From Thalassomonas actiniarum (GTDB taxonomy: Bacteria > Pseudomonadota > Gammaproteobacteria > Enterobacterales > Alteromonadaceae), in NCBI RefSeq assembly GCF_000948975.2, contig NZ_CP059735.1, positions 4,772,603-4,836,602 of the forward strand: DNA of 64,000 bases, in the 5' to 3' direction. Both the position numbers and the translations under genes were made by a program. Under the pieces are notes generated by a model. It had not been told where the DNA came from and ran no database searches. It saw only the letters and a program-made list of their open reading frames with translations. Positions within the stretch are counted from its first letter, which is position 1. Every line of letters starts with the position of its first letter. Shown one piece after another: positions 62,890 through 64,000 of this stretch.

Positions 62890-63384
62890 ATGCGTACTGC
62901 ACAAGATTTCAGCCCACTTTATCGTTCATTCATCGGTTTCGATCACTTAGCCAATCTAATCGACAAAGCAGCCAAAACCGAAAAGCAACCCAGTTATCCC
63001 CCGTATAACATTGAATCACTCACCGATGATCAATATCGTATTACCATGGCGGTTGCCGGTTTCGCCGAAGACGAACTGGATATAGAGTCCAAACAAAATA
63101 CCTTAGTTGTCAGCGGCACCAAAAACGCAACAGCGAATAAAAGTAATGCCGCAGAGAAAACTAAGGCAGAGCGCAAGTTCTTACATCAGGGGATTGCCGA
63201 CCGTAACTTTGAGCGTAAATTCCAGCTCGGCGACCATGTAAAAGTTGTCGGCGCCTTTATCGAACATGGCTTATTACATATAGATTTAGAAAGAGAAATT
63301 CCCGAGGCGTTAAAGCCAAGAAAAATTGCCATTAACGGCAAGAGTATCTTAACGGCCAAAGCCGATAAGCTTGCCCAGGTTTAA
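62890..63384 (+). CDS. small heat-shock protein Hsp20 (IbpA-like)
   Basis: 164 residues. Start MRTAQDFSPLYRSFIGFDHL as in IbpA/B, alpha-crystallin domain about 35-140 (PPYNIESLTDDQYRITMAVAGFAEDELDI, FLHQGIADRNFERKFQLGDHVKV, GLLHIDLEREIPEALKPRKIAI). It is an ATP-independent holdase of aggregating proteins. Control by sigma-32 and a leader hairpin is indicated upstream. AGGA precedes the ATG. Confidence 0.95.
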   Translation: MRTAQDFSPLYRSFIGFDHLANLIDKAAKTEKQPSYPPYNIESLTDDQYRITMAVAGFAEDELDIESKQNTLVVSGTKNATANKSNAAEKTKAERKFLHQGIADRNFERKFQLGDHVKVVGAFIEHGLLHIDLEREIPEALKPRKIAINGKSILTAKADKLAQV

Positions 63385-63436
63385 CACCCGGTTTCCCAAC
63401 TAAATTTTCCTTTCTATAGTTTTATGGTTTTATTTT

Positions 63437-63460
63437 GCCCGGCAATCTCCGGGCTTTTTT
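63437..63460 (+). terminator. rho-independent terminator after hsp20
   Basis: GCCCGG (63437-63442) and CCGGGC (63449-63454) with loop CAATCT followed by T6. Confidence 0.9.
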
Positions 63461-63544
63461 ATAGCCATAACGAAAAGCTTTGGTTCTTATACTGCCAGGC
63501 AAACAATGCGTGGATAATCAAACCTTAGCGCCTTGATTCCCTCT

Positions 63545-63946
63545 TTAAACAATAGCCAGCCAGGCCAGGGTGAGTAAGCAACTGATCACCAGCCACAAAC
63601 GCCAGTTACTCCATATACCAAACACCCCGATTTTTATCAGGGCAATATCCCGCCTCAAGCGCCATTTTAACCGTTGAAAACTCAGCTCTTCATTGAGCAA
63701 ATATTCCACCGATGACAGGCAGCTGCCCCAGGTTCCCCTGCCGCCGCTATAACTGCCGGCCATTTCAGGGCTAAGATTGTGCTGGTGCGCTGCTACCTGC
63801 TCCCTGAGCTGCTGCATATAGGCGTCGATATCCGGTGCATCAATAGCATGGCATACTGCATGAAAAGCCTTTATTGCCATCACGGACTCACCGACATCAT
63901 ATTGGCCGTGATGTATTTCCCAGGTGATTCTTTCTTTGCATAACAA
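63545..63946 (-). CDS. hypothetical protein with one C-terminal membrane helix
   Basis: 133 residues from a TTG at 63946; no ATG of the right frame lies upstream before an in-frame stop, and no good ribosome site is seen, so the start is uncertain. The N-terminal 90 residues are polar with SGGRGTWGSCLSSVEYLLNE; the C-terminus is one hydrophobic helix (WRLWLVISCLLTLAWLAIV). I do not recognise the family. Confidence 0.5.
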   Translation of the reverse strand: MLCKERITWEIHHGQYDVGESVMAIKAFHAVCHAIDAPDIDAYMQQLREQVAAHQHNLSPEMAGSYSGGRGTWGSCLSSVEYLLNEELSFQRLKWRLRRDIALIKIGVFGIWSNWRLWLVISCLLTLAWLAIV

Positions 63947-63983
63947 GTGACTATGGTGTCAACTCCTAATTTTTAACTCATTT

Positions 63984-64000
63984 TAGGATCCCACATGACA
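63984..64000 (+). other. possible start of a gene running out of the window
   Basis: TAGGA at 63984-63988 is followed by an ATG at 63995-63997 with normal spacing; only two codons are inside the window, so nothing more can be said. Confidence 0.25.

Overview
The window is chromosomal DNA of a marine gammaproteobacterium, most likely of the Alteromonadales (Colwelliaceae, Thalassomonas/Colwellia-like). I infer this from protein flavour (a DUF3718 protein, SirB1/SirB2) and from housekeeping gene orders shared with E. coli: hemA-prfA-prmC-sirB2-sirB1 diverging from lolB-ispE-prs, a Met/Leu/Gln tRNA array beside ubiF, and miaB-ybeZ-ybeY-ybeX-lnt. No species call is possible from the sequence alone.

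Layout. 1-15.05 kb is core genome: a partial DUF819 membrane protein, the hemA-prfA-prmC-sirB block on the minus strand, then lolB, ispE, prs, rplY, pth and ychF on the plus strand, a small secreted DUF3718 protein, nine tRNA genes in two transcription units, and ubiF. 15.26-31.24 kb is an accessory polymorphic-toxin island: a DNA/RNA endonuclease, a secreted FG-GAP/Ig-like protein translationally coupled to a 1715-residue RHS protein with a nuclease-like tip, its putative immunity gene, a REP-associated tyrosine transposase (RAYT), a SymE-like gene, a 5'-truncated second RHS copy with a different tip and immunity gene, and two further immunity genes, each preceded by only the last codons of a lost toxin tip. 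Short palindromic repeats (TIR motif close to GGGGACACCCCTAAATT) separate these cassettes.

31.3-41.3 kb is AT-rich and carries two tandem paralogous CadC/ToxR-type membrane regulators with beta-propeller-like C-termini, a 2OG-Fe(II) oxygenase divergent from a small unknown protein, and a propeller-type sensor with a degenerate kinase module. 41.5-47.1 kb returns to core genome (miaB to lnt), closed by a 42-bp perfect palindrome. 47.2-57.0 kb is a tandem duplication of a four-gene MacAB-like export operon (adaptor, ATPase, two permeases). 57.1-64 kb holds a secreted amidohydrolase, a REC/CheC-like plus PAS-GGDEF signalling pair, a periplasmic-type thiol peroxidase, a DUF924 protein, an Hsp20 with a sigma-32 promoter and a possible RNA thermometer, and a small membrane protein.

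Most notable: (1) the RHS tip/immunity cassette array partitioned by RAYT-type repeats; (2) a pair of 17-bp direct repeats spaced 95-96 bp that occurs only upstream of the RHS locus and of the first CadC-like regulator, suggesting a regulatory link; (3) a possible ROSE-like thermometer before hsp20; (4) a duplicated start of a permease gene that survives as a 45-codon ORF with only synonymous changes in the duplicated codons.
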